DNA of 64,000 nucleotides from Flavobacterium limnosediminis JC2902 (GCF_000498535.1 NZ_AVGG01000019.1:186001-250000), one strand, 5' to 3'; shown: positions 1 through 8,165, numbered from the stretch's first letter. Translations and numbers: made by a program. The notes: generated by a model not told the origin, from the sequence alone.

Positions 1-58
1 ATGTTGGTTTCCGTTGTGTAAAAGATCGTAAAACCAAATAAATAAGATTCTACTAATA

Positions 59-1186
59 ATGTCCAAACTACCTAACATCTCTACAAGTATTTTTTCAGTA
101 ATGTCACAATTGGCGAACCAATACGGAGCCATTAATTTATCACAGGGATTCCCGAATTTTCCGGTAGACGAACAACTGCTGCAAATTTCAGAACGTTTAT
201 TAAGGGAGAATATACACCAGTACACACCCATGGCGGGTTTGCCGTCTTTACTGGAAAAAATCGCCAAACTGACACTGCTGCATTATCAGCGAAAGATAAA
301 CAGCATCACTGAAATAGTGGTAACTGCGGGTGCGACTCAGGGAATTTATACCGCTATTAACACGTTTGTGAACAAAGGTGAAGAAGTGATTATACTGGAT
401 CCGAGTTATGACAGCTATGAACCATCGGTACTTATGGCTGGTGGCGTTCCGGTTCGGATTTCACTAAACGATGATTATTCGCCCGACTTTAACCGAATCG
501 AAGCCGCACTATCGACCAAAACCAAAATGATCATCGTCAATAATCCACATAACCCAACAGGAAGAATCTGGACCGATGCCGAATTTGAAGCGTTTGAACT
601 GCTGCTGGAAAAACATCCGCAGGTATTGATATTGGGTGATGAAGTTTACGAATACATTTCGTTTTCACATCCGCATATTTCCTTTCATACACGTCCGAAA
701 TTGATTGACCGAACCATTATCGCTTCATCTTTCGGGAAATCACTACATGTAACCGGCTGGAAAGTAGGCTATTTGATTGCCCCTGAAAAATTAATGACCG
801 AAATTAAAAACGTACATCAGTTTTTGGTTTTCAGCGTGAACAGCCTTTCACAACATGTTATTTCCGATTATTTGGATGTGGTTGATTTTAACGCGATTTC
901 CAAAATGTATCTTCAAAAAAGGGATTTGTTCCGACAACTGATTAAAGACAGCCGGTTCGAATTATTGCCTTGCGACGGCACCTATTTTCAGTTGATGAGT
1001 TATCGAAATATAAGTACTCATAACGATGTCGATTTTTCACGGGAATTAGTTACAAAACACGGTGTGGCTGCCATTCCGCTTTCGGTTTTTTATAAGGACG
1101 GAACCGACAATAAGGTACTTCGTTTTTGCTTTGCCAAGACCGATAAAACGCTTATAGCCGCGGCGGAGAAGCTGAACCGGATATAG
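59..1186 (+). CDS. PLP-dependent aminotransferase, methionine aminotransferase (YbdL) type
   Basis: This is a fold-type I, class I/II pyridoxal-phosphate aminotransferase of 375 residues, the usual length. The N-terminal motif INLSQGFPNFP and the later NNPHNPTGR are typical of the kynurenine/methionine aminotransferase group, and the PLP-binding lysine lies in ASSFGKSLHVTGWK at about residue 227. By family knowledge the likely reaction is transamination of methionine or aromatic amino acids with 2-oxo acids in the cytoplasm, for example in methionine salvage. The exact substrate cannot be read from sequence. It is followed on the same strand, after 67 bases containing a promoter-like box, by an SRPBCC gene, so co-transcription is uncertain. 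The class is clear; the methionine assignment is by resemblance. Confidence 0.85.
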   Translation: MSKLPNISTSIFSVMSQLANQYGAINLSQGFPNFPVDEQLLQISERLLRENIHQYTPMAGLPSLLEKIAKLTLLHYQRKINSITEIVVTAGATQGIYTAINTFVNKGEEVIILDPSYDSYEPSVLMAGGVPVRISLNDDYSPDFNRIEAALSTKTKMIIVNNPHNPTGRIWTDAEFEAFELLLEKHPQVLILGDEVYEYISFSHPHISFHTRPKLIDRTIIASSFGKSLHVTGWKVGYLIAPEKLMTEIKNVHQFLVFSVNSLSQHVISDYLDVVDFNAISKMYLQKRDLFRQLIKDSRFELLPCDGTYFQLMSYRNISTHNDVDFSRELVTKHGVAAIPLSVFYKDGTDNKVLRFCFAKTDKTLIAAAEKLNRI

Positions 1187-1223
1187 AATTAATAAAAAAT
1201 AACAATTTGTATTATTTTTTTTC

Positions 1224-1231
1224 TATCTTTA
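1224..1231 (+). promoter_or_regulatory. Possible -7 box for the SRPBCC gene
   Basis: TATCTTTA differs from the Bacteroidota -7 consensus TAnnTTTG only in the last base and lies 22 bases before the ATG. No clear -33 box is seen at the expected spacing. Confidence 0.35.
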
Positions 1232-1253
1232 AGAATGTCAAATTCTTATAAGT

Positions 1254-1763
1254 ATGTCGCATCACAATCTGTATATTGATAACAAGCTTATCATTTCAAG
1301 AGATTTTAAGGCCCCTATACATTTAGTTTTCAAGGCCTGGTCGGAAGCCGAACGTTTCGAGCAATGGTGGGGACCAACCGGTTTTTCCACAGGCGTTACC
1401 GATTTTGATTTTCGTCCCGGAGGTCTTTGCCATTACTATATAGAATCTCCCGATGCAACAAAAATGTGGGGCCGATTCATTTACAAGGAAATCCTTCCCG
1501 ATAAAAAAATCGAATTTCTAAATTGCTTTTCCAATGAGGATAAGGGTGTAATTCGTGCTCCTTTCAGCGAAACTTGGCCTTTGGAAATGTTCAATATCCT
1601 CACGCTTGAGGAACTGAACGGGATAACAACCATTACGCTAATCGTAGCGCCTTACAATGCCTCAGATGCGGAAGTAAAAACCTTTGGCGAAAACCATGCC
1701 AACATGGAACTCGGATTCAAAGGCACTTTTGACCGTCTGGAAGACTATCTCCTCAAAAACTGA
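1254..1763 (+). CDS. SRPBCC (AHSA1/START-like) domain protein
   Basis: A 169-residue protein made of a single Activator-of-Hsp90 homologue 1-like START fold. Recognisable signatures are an N-terminal ISRDFKAPIHLVFKAW strand and helix, EQWWGP at about residues 36-41, the DFRPGG turn, and a C-terminal helix following NMELGFKGTFDRLEDYL. Such proteins hold a hydrophobic cavity; small stand-alone members are mostly of unknown ligand and are often annotated as ATPase or polyketide-cyclase-like. No signal peptide or membrane segment is seen, so it is probably cytoplasmic. It sits between an aminotransferase and a reductase with promoter-like boxes on both sides and may be transcribed alone. Family call is firm; function is unknown. 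Confidence 0.82.
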   Translation: MSHHNLYIDNKLIISRDFKAPIHLVFKAWSEAERFEQWWGPTGFSTGVTDFDFRPGGLCHYYIESPDATKMWGRFIYKEILPDKKIEFLNCFSNEDKGVIRAPFSETWPLEMFNILTLEELNGITTITLIVAPYNASDAEVKTFGENHANMELGFKGTFDRLEDYLLKN

Positions 1764-1771
1764 TTTATTAT

Positions 1772-1802
1772 TATGCATGCATAGTAAATTTATTTATCTT
1801 TA
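1772..1802 (+). promoter_or_regulatory. Possible promoter with a 12-bp palindrome, upstream of the SDR gene
   Basis: A perfect palindrome TATGCATGCATA (1772-1783) lies 11 bases before a -7-like box TATCTTTA (1795-1802), which is 21 bases before the ATG. The palindrome would overlap the -33 region, a position typical of a repressor operator. No regulator gene is adjacent, so the operator role is inference. Confidence 0.35.
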
Positions 1803-1823
1803 CGATTCTAAAAAAACAACCTT

Positions 1824-2705
1824 ATGAACTTTTCAGCAAAAATGCTACGCGATAACGCACTGGAAGACAAAGTAATTGTAGTAACCGGTGGCGGAAGCGG
1901 CTTGGGAAAAGCAATGACGAAATACTTTATGGAACTGGGTGCGAAAGTCGCCATTACTTCCCGTGATTTGGAAAAACTACAAACCACAGCCAAAGAATTA
2001 GAATCGGAAACCGGAGGAAAATGCCTTGCCGTTCAATGCGACGTGCGTCATTATGATCAGGTAGAGGCTATGTTGGCCGAAGTTTTAAAAGCTTATGGTA
2101 AAGTCGACGTATTATTAAACAACGCAGCCGGAAACTTCATCTCTCCAACCGAACGATTATCTGCCAATGCCTGGGATACGATTATTGATATTGTACTGAA
2201 AGGCTCCAAAAACTGTACACTGGCTTTCGGAAAACACTGGATAGCAGAAAAACAAACCAACACCAACGTTCTAAACATCGTTACAACTTATGCCTGGACA
2301 GGCTCTGCATATGTGGTACCAAGTGCTACAGCCAAAGCCGGAGTTCTAGCCATGACCCGAAGTTTAGCAGTGGAATGGGCAAAATACGGCATTCGGATGA
2401 ATGCCATTGCTCCCGGACCTTTCCCTACCAAAGGTGCATGGGACCGTTTGTTGCCGGGTGACCTGAAAGAGAAATTCGACTTATCCAAAAAAGTACCACT
2501 AAAACGTGTGGGCGACCATCAGGAATTGGCGAATTTAGCCGCATATTTGGTTTCCGATTTCTCCGCATACATTAACGGTGAAGTTGTTACTATTGATGGT
2601 GGCGAATGGTTGCAGGGAGCAGGCCAATTCAACTTATTGGAACAGGTTCCTTCAGAATTGTGGGACATGCTGGAGATGATGATTAAGTCGAAAGGAAGTA
2701 AATAG
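1824..2705 (+). CDS. SDR oxidoreductase, 2,4-dienoyl-CoA reductase type
   Basis: A short-chain dehydrogenase of 293 residues. The Rossmann motif VTGGGSGLGKAM is at about residues 20-31 and the NNAAGNF motif follows near residue 92. It resembles the peroxisomal/mitochondrial DECR group rather than the classical SDRs: the usual YxxxK is replaced by SATAKAG, and the active tyrosine is expected in TTYAWTGS about 15 residues earlier, as in DECR enzymes. The PGPFPTKGAWDRL segment and DGGEW tail also fit that group. The likely reaction is NADPH-dependent reduction of 2,4-dienoyl-CoA during unsaturated fatty acid oxidation. The next 797 bases downstream carry no gene. Fold certain, substrate probable. 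Confidence 0.82.
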   Translation: MNFSAKMLRDNALEDKVIVVTGGGSGLGKAMTKYFMELGAKVAITSRDLEKLQTTAKELESETGGKCLAVQCDVRHYDQVEAMLAEVLKAYGKVDVLLNNAAGNFISPTERLSANAWDTIIDIVLKGSKNCTLAFGKHWIAEKQTNTNVLNIVTTYAWTGSAYVVPSATAKAGVLAMTRSLAVEWAKYGIRMNAIAPGPFPTKGAWDRLLPGDLKEKFDLSKKVPLKRVGDHQELANLAAYLVSDFSAYINGEVVTIDGGEWLQGAGQFNLLEQVPSELWDMLEMMIKSKGSK

Positions 2706-2840
2706 TATTCAGTCGCAGTTTTCAGTCGCAGTCGTGGTTTGCAGATTTAAAAAAGTCACGGTTTACAGTCGCGGTTTGCAGATTGAAAAAAGAATAACAG
2801 TTAGCTTGAAGAAATTTGGGCTAACTTTTTTGTTGTCCTT

Positions 2841-2973
2841 ATTAATGCTAATCAAGGGTTGAATCTGTAACTTTTCGATTCTTAACGCAGACCTGACAGG
2901 TTTTTAAAAACCTGTCAGGTCTTGCATGAAGGATATCAGTGTTTTATTTCAACCCTTGATTCGCATTATTAAT
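2841..2973. repeat. Middle inverted repeat around a 34-bp palindrome
   Basis: The left arm (2841-2864) contains AATCAAGGGTTGAA and the right arm (2948-2973) contains TTCAACCCTTGATT. The arms are complementary over 14 uninterrupted bases, with partial pairing beyond. They enclose about 83 bases with the perfect palindrome at the centre. Confidence 0.7.
2889..2922. repeat. Perfect 34-bp palindrome
   Basis: Two 17-base arms (2889-2905 and 2906-2922) are exact reverse complements with no loop, built around GACCTGACAGG. As DNA it could form a cruciform; as RNA it would be a strong hairpin from either strand. It is too far from SDR (183 bases) and lacks a clean trailing T-run to be called an ordinary terminator. 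Confidence 0.85.
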
Positions 2974-3128
2974 TTAAAAATACCCTTTCCCTAAACCCGA
3001 ATAAAGCTTTTTAATCAAATAAACCTTTACCTCTCTGGCGCGAGGGCGACCGGAAAATGAACAATGTCTTCTCTCTACCTACCGCTTTTTCCCCAGGACT
3101 TTCAAAAGGTTCTAAAGTTGGCTACCTA

Positions 3129-3206
3129 CCCCTGATGGGAGCGACATCCTTTTGTGGATCTCGTTTTTTTAACGAGAGGAACAAAAGATATAGCGTACAG
3201 CAGGAA
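3129..3206 (+). ncRNA. Flavo-1-like structured intergenic RNA
   Basis: From 3129 the sequence reads CCCCTGATGGGAGCGACATCC, a long hairpin, then GATATAGCG...CAGCAGGA. The hairpin pairs TTTTGT (3150-3155) with ACAAAA (3181-3186) and CTCGTT (3160-3165) with AACGAG (3171-3176) around a T-rich loop; an outer CCTG/CAGG pair (3131-3134 with 3201-3204) can close it. I recall this arrangement as the Flavo-1 RNA motif of Flavobacteria, whose function is unknown. The assignment is from memory and was not searched. The plus strand is inferred from the recalled consensus orientation. A 71-codon ORF crosses the same bases but looks fortuitous. Confidence 0.5.
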
Positions 3207-3502
3207 TTGCCATTCCAAATAAATCCCGAACGATTCGGTTCAAAACAACTTAAATCGGCATTAAAACTATAACTACAAACTGCGACTGCAAACTTCAACT
3301 TTTTAAAATCTACAGACTGTGACTGAAAACTGCGACTGTGACTGCGACTATGACTGTGACTTTTCTAAATCTGCAAACCGCGACTGTGACTGCAAACTCC
3401 TACTGCGCCTGCGAAAGCAAACTTTCAGAGATTGTTAACAAATAACATTTTCATAAACCATAATAAATTGTATTTTTACGCTTCAAAATTTGTAAAGAAA
3501 AA

Positions 3503-4270
3503 ATGGGTAAAATCATTGCTATAGCCAATCAAAAAGGTGGCGTTGGAAAAACTACGACTTCAGTTAATTTAGCGGCTTCCTTAGGCGTTTTAGAAAAAAA
3601 AGTACTGCTAATTGACGCTGATCCTCAGGCAAATGCCTCATCCGGATTAGGAATTGACGTAGAAGGTGTCGAAATCGGAACCTACCAGATTCTGGAACAC
3701 AGCAATACACCCGCAGAAGCAACCATCAGTTGTTCGGCTCCGAATGTTTCGGTGATTCCGGCGCATATTGATCTGGTAGCTATCGAAATTGAACTGGTAG
3801 ACAAAGAAAACCGCGAGTACATGCTGAAACAGGCATTGGAAAGCGTAAAAGACAAATACGATTACATCATTATCGACTGCGCACCATCGTTAGGTTTACT
3901 GACTTTGAATGCATTGACAGCAGCAGATTCGGTTGTGATTCCGATTCAGTGTGAATATTTCGCTTTGGAAGGTCTTGGTAAATTACTGAACACCATCAAA
4001 AGCGTGCAAAAAATTCACAATCCGGAACTGGACATCGAAGGTTTGCTGCTAACGATGTACGATTCGCGTTTGCGCTTGTCGAATCAGGTTGTGGAAGAAG
4101 TACAGAAACACTTCAACAACATGGTTTTTGATACCATCATCCAAAGAAATATCAAGCTGAGTGAGGCACCAAGTTTTGGCGAAAGCATCATCAATTATGA
4201 CGCAACCAGCAAAGGTGCTACCAATTATTTAAGCTTGGCAGAAGAAATTATCAAGAAAAACAGCAACTAG
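3503..4270 (+). CDS. parA: ParA/Soj chromosome-partitioning ATPase
   Basis: A 255-residue Walker-type ATPase of the ParA/Soj/MinD superfamily. The deviant P-loop QKGGVGKTTTSVN lies at about residues 9-21, followed by the switch LLIDADPQANASSG and the Walker B IIIDCAPSLG near residue 122. By family knowledge it dimerises on ATP, binds the nucleoid non-specifically, and is stimulated by ParB on parS to move sister origins apart. parB follows after 6 bases. A promoter-like TATTTTTA lies at 3470-3477. No parS site was found in this window. Confidence 0.95.
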   Translation: MGKIIAIANQKGGVGKTTTSVNLAASLGVLEKKVLLIDADPQANASSGLGIDVEGVEIGTYQILEHSNTPAEATISCSAPNVSVIPAHIDLVAIEIELVDKENREYMLKQALESVKDKYDYIIIDCAPSLGLLTLNALTAADSVVIPIQCEYFALEGLGKLLNTIKSVQKIHNPELDIEGLLLTMYDSRLRLSNQVVEEVQKHFNNMVFDTIIQRNIKLSEAPSFGESIINYDATSKGATNYLSLAEEIIKKNSN

Positions 4271-4276
4271 TATTTT

Positions 4277-5176
4277 ATGACAAAAGCGGTAAAAAAACAG
4301 GCATTAGGAAGAGGATTATCGGCGTTATTAAAAGATCCGGAAAACGATATTCAATCGGTTGAGGATAAAAATGCAGACAAAGTTGTCGGAAATATTATTG
4401 AGCTTGAAATTGAAGCGATTGAAATCAATCCGTTTCAGCCCAGAACCAATTTCAATGAAGAATCGCTTCAGGAATTGGCTTCTTCCATTCGTGAATTAGG
4501 TGTAATTCAGCCAATTACAGTTAGAAAAACCGATTTCAACAAATACCAGTTAATTTCCGGGGAGCGCCGTTTGCGTGCATCCAAATTAATCGGATTAACA
4601 ACGGTTCCTGCTTATATTCGTTTGGCAAACGATAACGATTCACTTGTTATGGCTTTGGTGGAAAACATCCAGCGTCATGACCTAGATCCGATTGAAATTG
4701 CCTTGTCTTACCAGAGATTAATTGACGAAATTCAATTAACACAGGAACAAATGAGTGACCGCGTGGGAAAAAAACGTTCCACCATCGCCAACTATTTGCG
4801 TTTGTTAAAATTAGACCCGATTATCCAGACCGGTATTCGCGACGGATTCATCTCCATGGGACACGGTCGTGCGATTATCAATGTGGAAGACCACGATATC
4901 CAAACCGATATCTATCAGAAAATCGTTAGCCAAAATCTTTCTGTTCGTGAAACGGAAGCTTTGGTGAAAGCTTATCATGAAAGTTTAAAACCTACTCCGG
5001 CAAAGGCTCCGAAAGGAAATTCTTTTGAGGTGGATGCTGATAAGAAAAGAACAATTACTGATTTCTTCGGAACAAAAGTAGATGTAAAAGTGGCTGGAAA
5101 CGGTAAAGGAAAAATCACGATTCCGTTTCATTCGGAGGAAGATTTCAACAGAATTTTAAAACTAATTAACGGATAG
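4277..5176 (+). CDS. parB: ParB/Spo0J centromere-binding protein
   Basis: A 299-residue ParB-family CTPase and DNA-binding protein. The N-terminus has the conserved GLGRGL-like patch (ALGRGLSALL). The ParB/Srx domain follows with NPFQPR near residue 56 and the CTP-binding GERRLRASKLIG near residue 97, then the ENIQRHDLDPIE box, a helix-turn-helix around residues 150-180, and a C-terminal dimerisation segment. It loads at parS, spreads as a clamp and stimulates ParA. It is the second gene of the operon; its stop codon shares one base with the GTG start of the next gene, so translational coupling is likely. Confidence 0.95.
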   Translation: MTKAVKKQALGRGLSALLKDPENDIQSVEDKNADKVVGNIIELEIEAIEINPFQPRTNFNEESLQELASSIRELGVIQPITVRKTDFNKYQLISGERRLRASKLIGLTTVPAYIRLANDNDSLVMALVENIQRHDLDPIEIALSYQRLIDEIQLTQEQMSDRVGKKRSTIANYLRLLKLDPIIQTGIRDGFISMGHGRAIINVEDHDIQTDIYQKIVSQNLSVRETEALVKAYHESLKPTPAKAPKGNSFEVDADKKRTITDFFGTKVDVKVAGNGKGKITIPFHSEEDFNRILKLING

Positions 5177-5748
5177 TGAATAGGTTACTACTCATATTCT
5201 TTTTCACGCTGTTCTTTACATCGCAAACGGTAGTTTCCCAAACGGAAGCGCCGTTACTGATTTCCAAAGACTCCGTTAAATCGGATAAAATCGATGTCCT
5301 GGCTCCTTCCAAAGCTGCTTTTTATTCGGCGTTGGTTCCGGGATTGGGACAGGTTTACAATAAAAAATACTGGAAAGTCCCGATAATTTATGTTGGATTG
5401 GGAACCAGCATTTATTTCTACTTTGACAATAATAAAAAATACCACCAATTCCGGGACGAATACAAAGACCGACTGAACGGTACTTCCCATTATCAGGATG
5501 ATGATCCTTATTACGGTCCTTTGGACAATAACCGTTTGATTGAAGGTCAGAAATTCTACCGTCGTAACAGGGATTTATCGGCCTTTATCACCATCGGAAT
5601 TTATATCCTAAATATTGTGGATGCCAATGTTGATGCACACCTGATGCAATTCAACGTAAACGAAAATCTTACGGTTCGTCCGGACATCTATCAAAACGAA
5701 ATCAATTACAAACACAATGTCGGTCTGACATTAAATTATAATTTCTAA
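5176..5748 (+). CDS. DUF5683 exported/membrane protein
   Basis: A 190-residue protein of the DUF5683 family, found in Bacteroidota beside parB and dapB. It begins with GTG overlapping the parB stop. Residues 1-21 form a signal peptide ending near TVVSQ. The family core AAFYSALVPGLGQVYNKKYWKVP (about residues 47-69) is followed by a hydrophobic segment (IIYVGLGTSIYFYF), a charged loop rich in Asp/Tyr, and a second hydrophobic segment (FITIGIYILNIVDA). The function is unknown. Conserved linkage to segregation and cell-wall genes suggests an envelope role, but that is inference. No enzymatic motif is visible. Confidence 0.8.
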   Translation: MNRLLLIFFFTLFFTSQTVVSQTEAPLLISKDSVKSDKIDVLAPSKAAFYSALVPGLGQVYNKKYWKVPIIYVGLGTSIYFYFDNNKKYHQFRDEYKDRLNGTSHYQDDDPYYGPLDNNRLIEGQKFYRRNRDLSAFITIGIYILNIVDANVDAHLMQFNVNENLTVRPDIYQNEINYKHNVGLTLNYNF

Positions 5749-5758
5749 TCCGAATATT

Positions 5759-6475
5759 ATGAAAATTGCACTTTTAGGCTACGGAAGAATGGGTAAGGTA
5801 ATCGAAGGGATTGCTTTGGAAAGAGGTCACGAAATCGTATTGCGAAAAGACCATGGTGATACTTACGAAGGATTGGAAAATGCGGATGTTGCCATCGATT
5901 TCAGTGTTCCTTCTGCAGCTGTCGGTAACATTTCCGAATGTTTTGCTACTAATGTACCGGTTGTATCCGGAACCACAGGTTGGTTGGATCAGTATGACGA
6001 AATGGTTGCCCTTTGTAAGGAAAAAAACGGAGCTTTTATATACGGTTCCAATTTCAGTTTAGGGGTAAACATTTTCTTCGAACTGAACAATTATCTTGCA
6101 AAAATGATGGCAAACCTGGAGCAGTACAACGTTTCCATGGAAGAAATCCACCATACGCAGAAACTGGATGCACCAAGCGGAACAGCGATTACTTTGGCCG
6201 AGGGAATTATTAAAAATTCAGATTATTCCTCATGGACATTGGAAAAACCAAATGCCGATCAAATCCATATCGATGCCAAACGTATCGAAAACATACCGGG
6301 AACTCACAGTGTTTTTTATGACTCTGCTGTCGATCAGATTGAAATAAAACATACGGCACATAGCCGAGAAGGTTTTGCATTAGGAGCTGTAGTAGCTGCC
6401 GAGTGGATTCAGAATAAAAAAGGCGTTTTCACTATGAAAGACGTTTTAAACATAGGCGATTCGGCGATTCGTTAA
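5759..6475 (+). CDS. dapB: 4-hydroxy-tetrahydrodipicolinate reductase
   Basis: DapB reduces 4-hydroxy-tetrahydrodipicolinate with NAD(P)H in the lysine and meso-diaminopimelate pathway, which also feeds peptidoglycan. The Rossmann motif LLGYGRMGK is at the extreme N-terminus, SGTTGW near residue 80, and the catalytic signature EEIHHTQKLDAPSGTA at about residues 128-143. At 238 residues it is shorter than the roughly 270-residue enterobacterial enzyme, as is usual in Bacteroidota. It follows the DUF5683 gene by 10 bases and lies 73 bases ahead of lepB, within the same apparent operon. Confidence 0.94.
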   Translation: MKIALLGYGRMGKVIEGIALERGHEIVLRKDHGDTYEGLENADVAIDFSVPSAAVGNISECFATNVPVVSGTTGWLDQYDEMVALCKEKNGAFIYGSNFSLGVNIFFELNNYLAKMMANLEQYNVSMEEIHHTQKLDAPSGTAITLAEGIIKNSDYSSWTLEKPNADQIHIDAKRIENIPGTHSVFYDSAVDQIEIKHTAHSREGFALGAVVAAEWIQNKKGVFTMKDVLNIGDSAIR

Positions 6476-6548
6476 TTCGATTATCCGATTATCCGAATAG
6501 TGAATTTAAACAAATTACCAGATAAACAAATAACCAAATAAACACATT

Positions 6549-8093
6549 ATGACACTAATTCAATGGTTTATCTTCTTCCTGATTATACAGGTGGTACATT
6601 TTTTAGGAACATGGAAGTTATACGAAAAAGCGGGCAGAAAAAGATGGGAAGCCGCTATCCCCGTTTACAATTCTATTGTTCTGATGAAAATCATTGATCG
6701 TCCTACCTGGTGGACTGTTTTGTTATTTGTACCTATCGTAAACCTGATTATGTTTCCGGTCCTTTGGGTGGAAACTCTCAGAGCATTTGGAAAAAAATCT
6801 GAAATAGACACTGCTTTGGCTGTGTTAACTCTTGGTTTCTACATTTATTACATCAACTATACTCAGGATGTGACTTATATTCCGAGTAAAAATGCCGTAC
6901 AAAATGAAAACACGGTTAGTTCTTTGCTTTTTGCCATAGTCGTTGCAACATTAGTACACACTTATCTTATACAACCGTTTACCATTCCTTCTTCTTCATT
7001 GGAAAAATCACTTTTGATTGGTGATTTCCTATTTGTAAGTAAGTTTCATTACGGAGCGAGAACACCAATGACTGCTGTTGCTGCTCCCATGGTACACGAC
7101 TCCATACCGGTGGCAGGTGTCAAATCCTATTCGAAATGGCCACAATTACCGTATTTCCGCTTCCCGGGTGCTCAAAAAATTCAACGTAACGACATTGTTG
7201 TTTTTAACTGGCCGGCAGATACCGTGTATAAGTTTTTCGATCGTTCCGGAAGACGAGCAGACAAACCAATTGACAAAAAATCGAACTATGTAAAACGTTG
7301 CGTAGGAACACCGGGAGATAATTTATCCATTAAGGACGGAGTCATTTTCATTGACGGAAAAGAATTGGTGCTTCCGGAAAGATCAAAGGTTCAGTATTCC
7401 TATAAAGTTGCCATTGACGGAAAAACACCAATCAATTTTGAATACCTTCTAAAAGAATTAAACATAACTGATCCTGTCGGTCAGATTGCATCAGACACAA
7501 TTATATTCAGCGCCCTGACATCAGAAAGTGCCGCACGATTAAAAAACACACCGGGAATTACTTCCGTAACAAGAACTATCGACAAAAGTGCAGACAAAAG
7601 AATCTTCCCGCATACACAAGCGTGGAGTCAGGATAATTTAGGACCTGTTTACATACCGGAACAAGGTAAAACCGTCACTTTAAACAAAGAAAGCCTGCCT
7701 TTTTATAAGCGATTAATTACCGATTACGAAGGCAATGATCTGAAAGTAAACGGCGATGAAATACGCATCAATGGAAAAGTAACAAACTCGTACACCTTCA
7801 AACAGGATTATTACTGGATGATGGGAGACAACCGCCACAACTCGGAAGATTCGAGATACTGGGGCTTTGTTCCTGCAGACCACGTCGTTGGAAAACCGGT
7901 TTTCATCTGGATGAGTTTAGATCAAAATATCCCTTGGGGCAAAGCGATTGACAAAGTCCGTTGGGAGCGCTTGTTTACCACTGTGGGTGGAGACGGACAA
8001 CCTGTTTCTTATTTCAAATATTTTGTATTAGCACTTTTAGGCTACTTCGGATATAGCTTTTACAAAAAAAGACAGGCGAAGAAAAAAGCATAA
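6549..8093 (+). CDS. lepB: Signal peptidase I with N-terminal DUF5684-like membrane domain
   Basis: A long (514-residue) type I signal peptidase that removes signal peptides outside the inner membrane. Residues 1-110 form a separate multi-helix region resembling DUF5684 (KAGRKRWEAAIPVYN, WWTVLLFVPIVNLIMF). The peptidase then begins with a membrane helix (about 122-141) and the catalytic box IPSSSLEKSL. Its serine is S150; the usual Met after Ser is Leu. The general-base lysine is in NYVKRCVGTPGD (K249), and box E MMGDNRHNSEDSRYWG is near residue 425. An insertion of about 130 residues separates the lysine box from box E. A C-terminal helix ends in a basic tail. The bases before it (6476-6548) are a short degenerate GATTATCC spacer. 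Confidence 0.92.
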   Translation: MTLIQWFIFFLIIQVVHFLGTWKLYEKAGRKRWEAAIPVYNSIVLMKIIDRPTWWTVLLFVPIVNLIMFPVLWVETLRAFGKKSEIDTALAVLTLGFYIYYINYTQDVTYIPSKNAVQNENTVSSLLFAIVVATLVHTYLIQPFTIPSSSLEKSLLIGDFLFVSKFHYGARTPMTAVAAPMVHDSIPVAGVKSYSKWPQLPYFRFPGAQKIQRNDIVVFNWPADTVYKFFDRSGRRADKPIDKKSNYVKRCVGTPGDNLSIKDGVIFIDGKELVLPERSKVQYSYKVAIDGKTPINFEYLLKELNITDPVGQIASDTIIFSALTSESAARLKNTPGITSVTRTIDKSADKRIFPHTQAWSQDNLGPVYIPEQGKTVTLNKESLPFYKRLITDYEGNDLKVNGDEIRINGKVTNSYTFKQDYYWMMGDNRHNSEDSRYWGFVPADHVVGKPVFIWMSLDQNIPWGKAIDKVRWERLFTTVGGDGQPVSYFKYFVLALLGYFGYSFYKKRQAKKKA

Positions 8094-8165
8094 ATCAAAA
8101 TGATTATAGTTTGCAGCAGATTTTTAACACTGTTGCAAACTATAACCAAATCCACAAATAACCAA

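Larger units (their letters stand above)
2728..3387. repeat. Outer inverted repeats flanking the SDR-parA gap
   Basis: The left arm (2728-2758) and right arm (3357-3387) are reverse complements at 28 of 31 positions, each containing a TTTGCAGATTT core. Both lie inside degenerate runs built from CAGTCGCAG / GACTGCGACTGTGAC units (about 2708-2785 and 3278-3412). They bracket about 600 bases holding further palindromes and a possible structured RNA. Confidence 0.75.

Noticed and set aside
1-58. Partial upstream gene at the left edge
   Set aside because: Bases 1-21 read as a short ATG...TAA frame, but it is too short to call and no family can be seen.
3057-3272. A 71-codon plus-strand ORF in the SDR-parA gap
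   Set aside because: It reads through the Flavo-1-like structure and palindromic DNA, shows no family feature, and its composition is unlike its coding neighbours.
8100-8165. Longer start for the WbqC gene
   Set aside because: The extra 22 codons cross a repeat-like spacer and are absent from the family, and the 8166 ATG gives the usual N-terminus.
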